Assembly (NCBI GenBank): GCA_015487365.1
Contig: WFPT01000049.1
Span: forward strand, 1 to 7,427
DNA length: 7,427 bases
Direction: 5' to 3'
Origin: Aquificaceae bacterium
GTDB lineage: Bacteria; Aquificota; Aquificia; Aquificales; Aquificaceae
Shown here one piece after another: positions 6,862-7,427 of the stretch. The notes under the pieces are model-generated. The model ran no database searches, had not been told where the DNA came from, and saw only the letters and a list, made by a program, of their open reading frames with translations. Both the position numbers and the translations under genes were made by a program. Numbering within the stretch: position 1 is the stretch's first letter; each line of letters starts with the position of its first letter.

Positions 6862-7427
6862 AGCTAACTTAAAAAGGGTAAAGGAGCTTTTAAAGGTTTA
6901 TAACTACTCAAACCTAAGCCTTGCCCTCTACAAGCTACACATATTAAACTACTTACCTGGGAAGGAGCCCGACAAGGGGGAGTATTTAAGGGAAATGCTA
7001 AAAAGGGTAGATGAAAGCTCCTTAAAGGAGGCCCTAAAACTCCTTAAAGGTAAAGTTGAAACCGCCAAGGAGGGTTACCAAACCGAAAGCTTTAAGGCAA
7101 AGGTAGGATACAAGCTAATATTGGGTATGGGTAACCCCTCTTACTTAGAAAACGGCTTCCTCCTACACCCCGTTTACGGAATCCCATACATACAGGGGGA
7201 AACCTTAAAGGGCTTGGCCAGATTCCTGTTCCTCTTAAAGGCCTTCCCGGACCTGATGGAAAGGCCAAAAGACTATGAAGAAAAAATTAAAAGGCTTGAA
7301 GAGGGAAAGTACGAGGATGAAAGAGTCCAAAGGGAGTATTCCTTAATCTTTGGAGACAAAAGTAGAGAGGGGCTCATTACCTTCTTTGACGCCTATCCCC
7401 TTGAACTAAGGGCGGATGACCTAACAA
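6851..7427 (+). CDS. cmr6: Cmr6, Cas7-group RAMP subunit (3' end cut off by the window)
   Basis: Cmr6 caps the filament next to Cmr1 at the crRNA 3' side. An ATG at 6851 opens a frame that runs without a stop to the window end, giving the first 192 residues. Residues 1-80 are helical and basic, as is usual. The RAMP core follows: KLILGMGNPSYLENGFLLH (88-106), then YGIPYIQGETLKGLAR (109-124), which corresponds to the Cmr6 'yGiPyIPGSsLKG..R' motif. Further on are SLIFGDK (164-170) and GLITFFDAYP (174-183), the conserved 'FfDAyP' strand. The usual PGSS is QGET here, a mild variation. The start lies inside the cmr5 end, with GGAGGGG at 6834-6840 about 10 bases away. The missing part would be roughly the C-terminal third. 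Confidence 0.93.
   Translation, partial: MKGEANLKRVKELLKVYNYSNLSLALYKLHILNYLPGKEPDKGEYLREMLKRVDESSLKEALKLLKGKVETAKEGYQTESFKAKVGYKLILGMGNPSYLENGFLLHPVYGIPYIQGETLKGLARFLFLLKAFPDLMERPKDYEEKIKRLEEGKYEDERVQREYSLIFGDKSREGLITFFDAYPLELRADDLT

Noticed and set aside
1..7427. CRISPR repeats among the many recurring AGGGAGG/TTAAAGG strings
   Set aside because: The strings are short, irregularly spaced and in coding frames; they reflect AGG, TTA and AAG codon use and ribosome sites, not a repeat-spacer array.

Overview
This window is the core of a type III-B (Cmr) CRISPR-Cas operon, all on the + strand. It starts inside one gene and ends inside another. Strong lysine/glutamate/arginine bias, arginine encoded mostly by AGG, frequent ATA isoleucine codons, long purine runs on the coding strand and very tight gene packing suggest a thermophilic bacterium, most likely of the Aquificota or a related deep-branching thermophile lineage. 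That placement is inferred from style and gene content; no taxonomic marker gene is present.

Layout: (1) 1-315, the 3' end of an unidentified gene (last 104 codons). (2) 299-1723, a protein with a Lon-protease-like segment followed by a SAVED cyclic-oligonucleotide sensor. It matches the layout of CalpL, the CRISPR-associated Lon protease described from Sulfurihydrogenibium. (3) 1726-2847 cmr1. (4) 2832-4664 cmr2/cas10. (5) 4651-5613 cmr3. (6) 5603-6481 cmr4. (7) 6478-6861 cmr5. (8) 6851-7427 cmr6, cut by the window end. Every junction is an overlap of 4 to 17 bases except the 2-base gap before cmr1, so this reads as one polycistronic unit. No intergenic space is large enough for an internal promoter or terminator. 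No CRISPR array, cas6, cas1/cas2 or separate ring-nuclease gene is present.

How the genes work together (family knowledge plus inference): Cmr1-Cmr6 and a crRNA form the surveillance complex. Cmr4 repeats form the backbone and cut bound target RNA. Cmr5 fills the minor filament, Cmr3 holds the crRNA 5' handle, and Cmr1 and Cmr6 cap the far end. Cas10 here has an intact GGDD cyclase site but no N-terminal HD nuclease domain, so its output is expected to be cyclic oligoadenylate rather than DNA cleavage. The SAVED-Lon protein encoded just upstream is the obvious receiver: a nucleotide-activated protease. In the described Calp system the protease cuts CalpT, which releases the sigma-like factor CalpS. 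The truncated first gene overlaps the protease gene and has an Ala-Ala-Lys site about 74 residues from its C-terminus, so it is a candidate for the protease's substrate or partner. This last link is a hypothesis.
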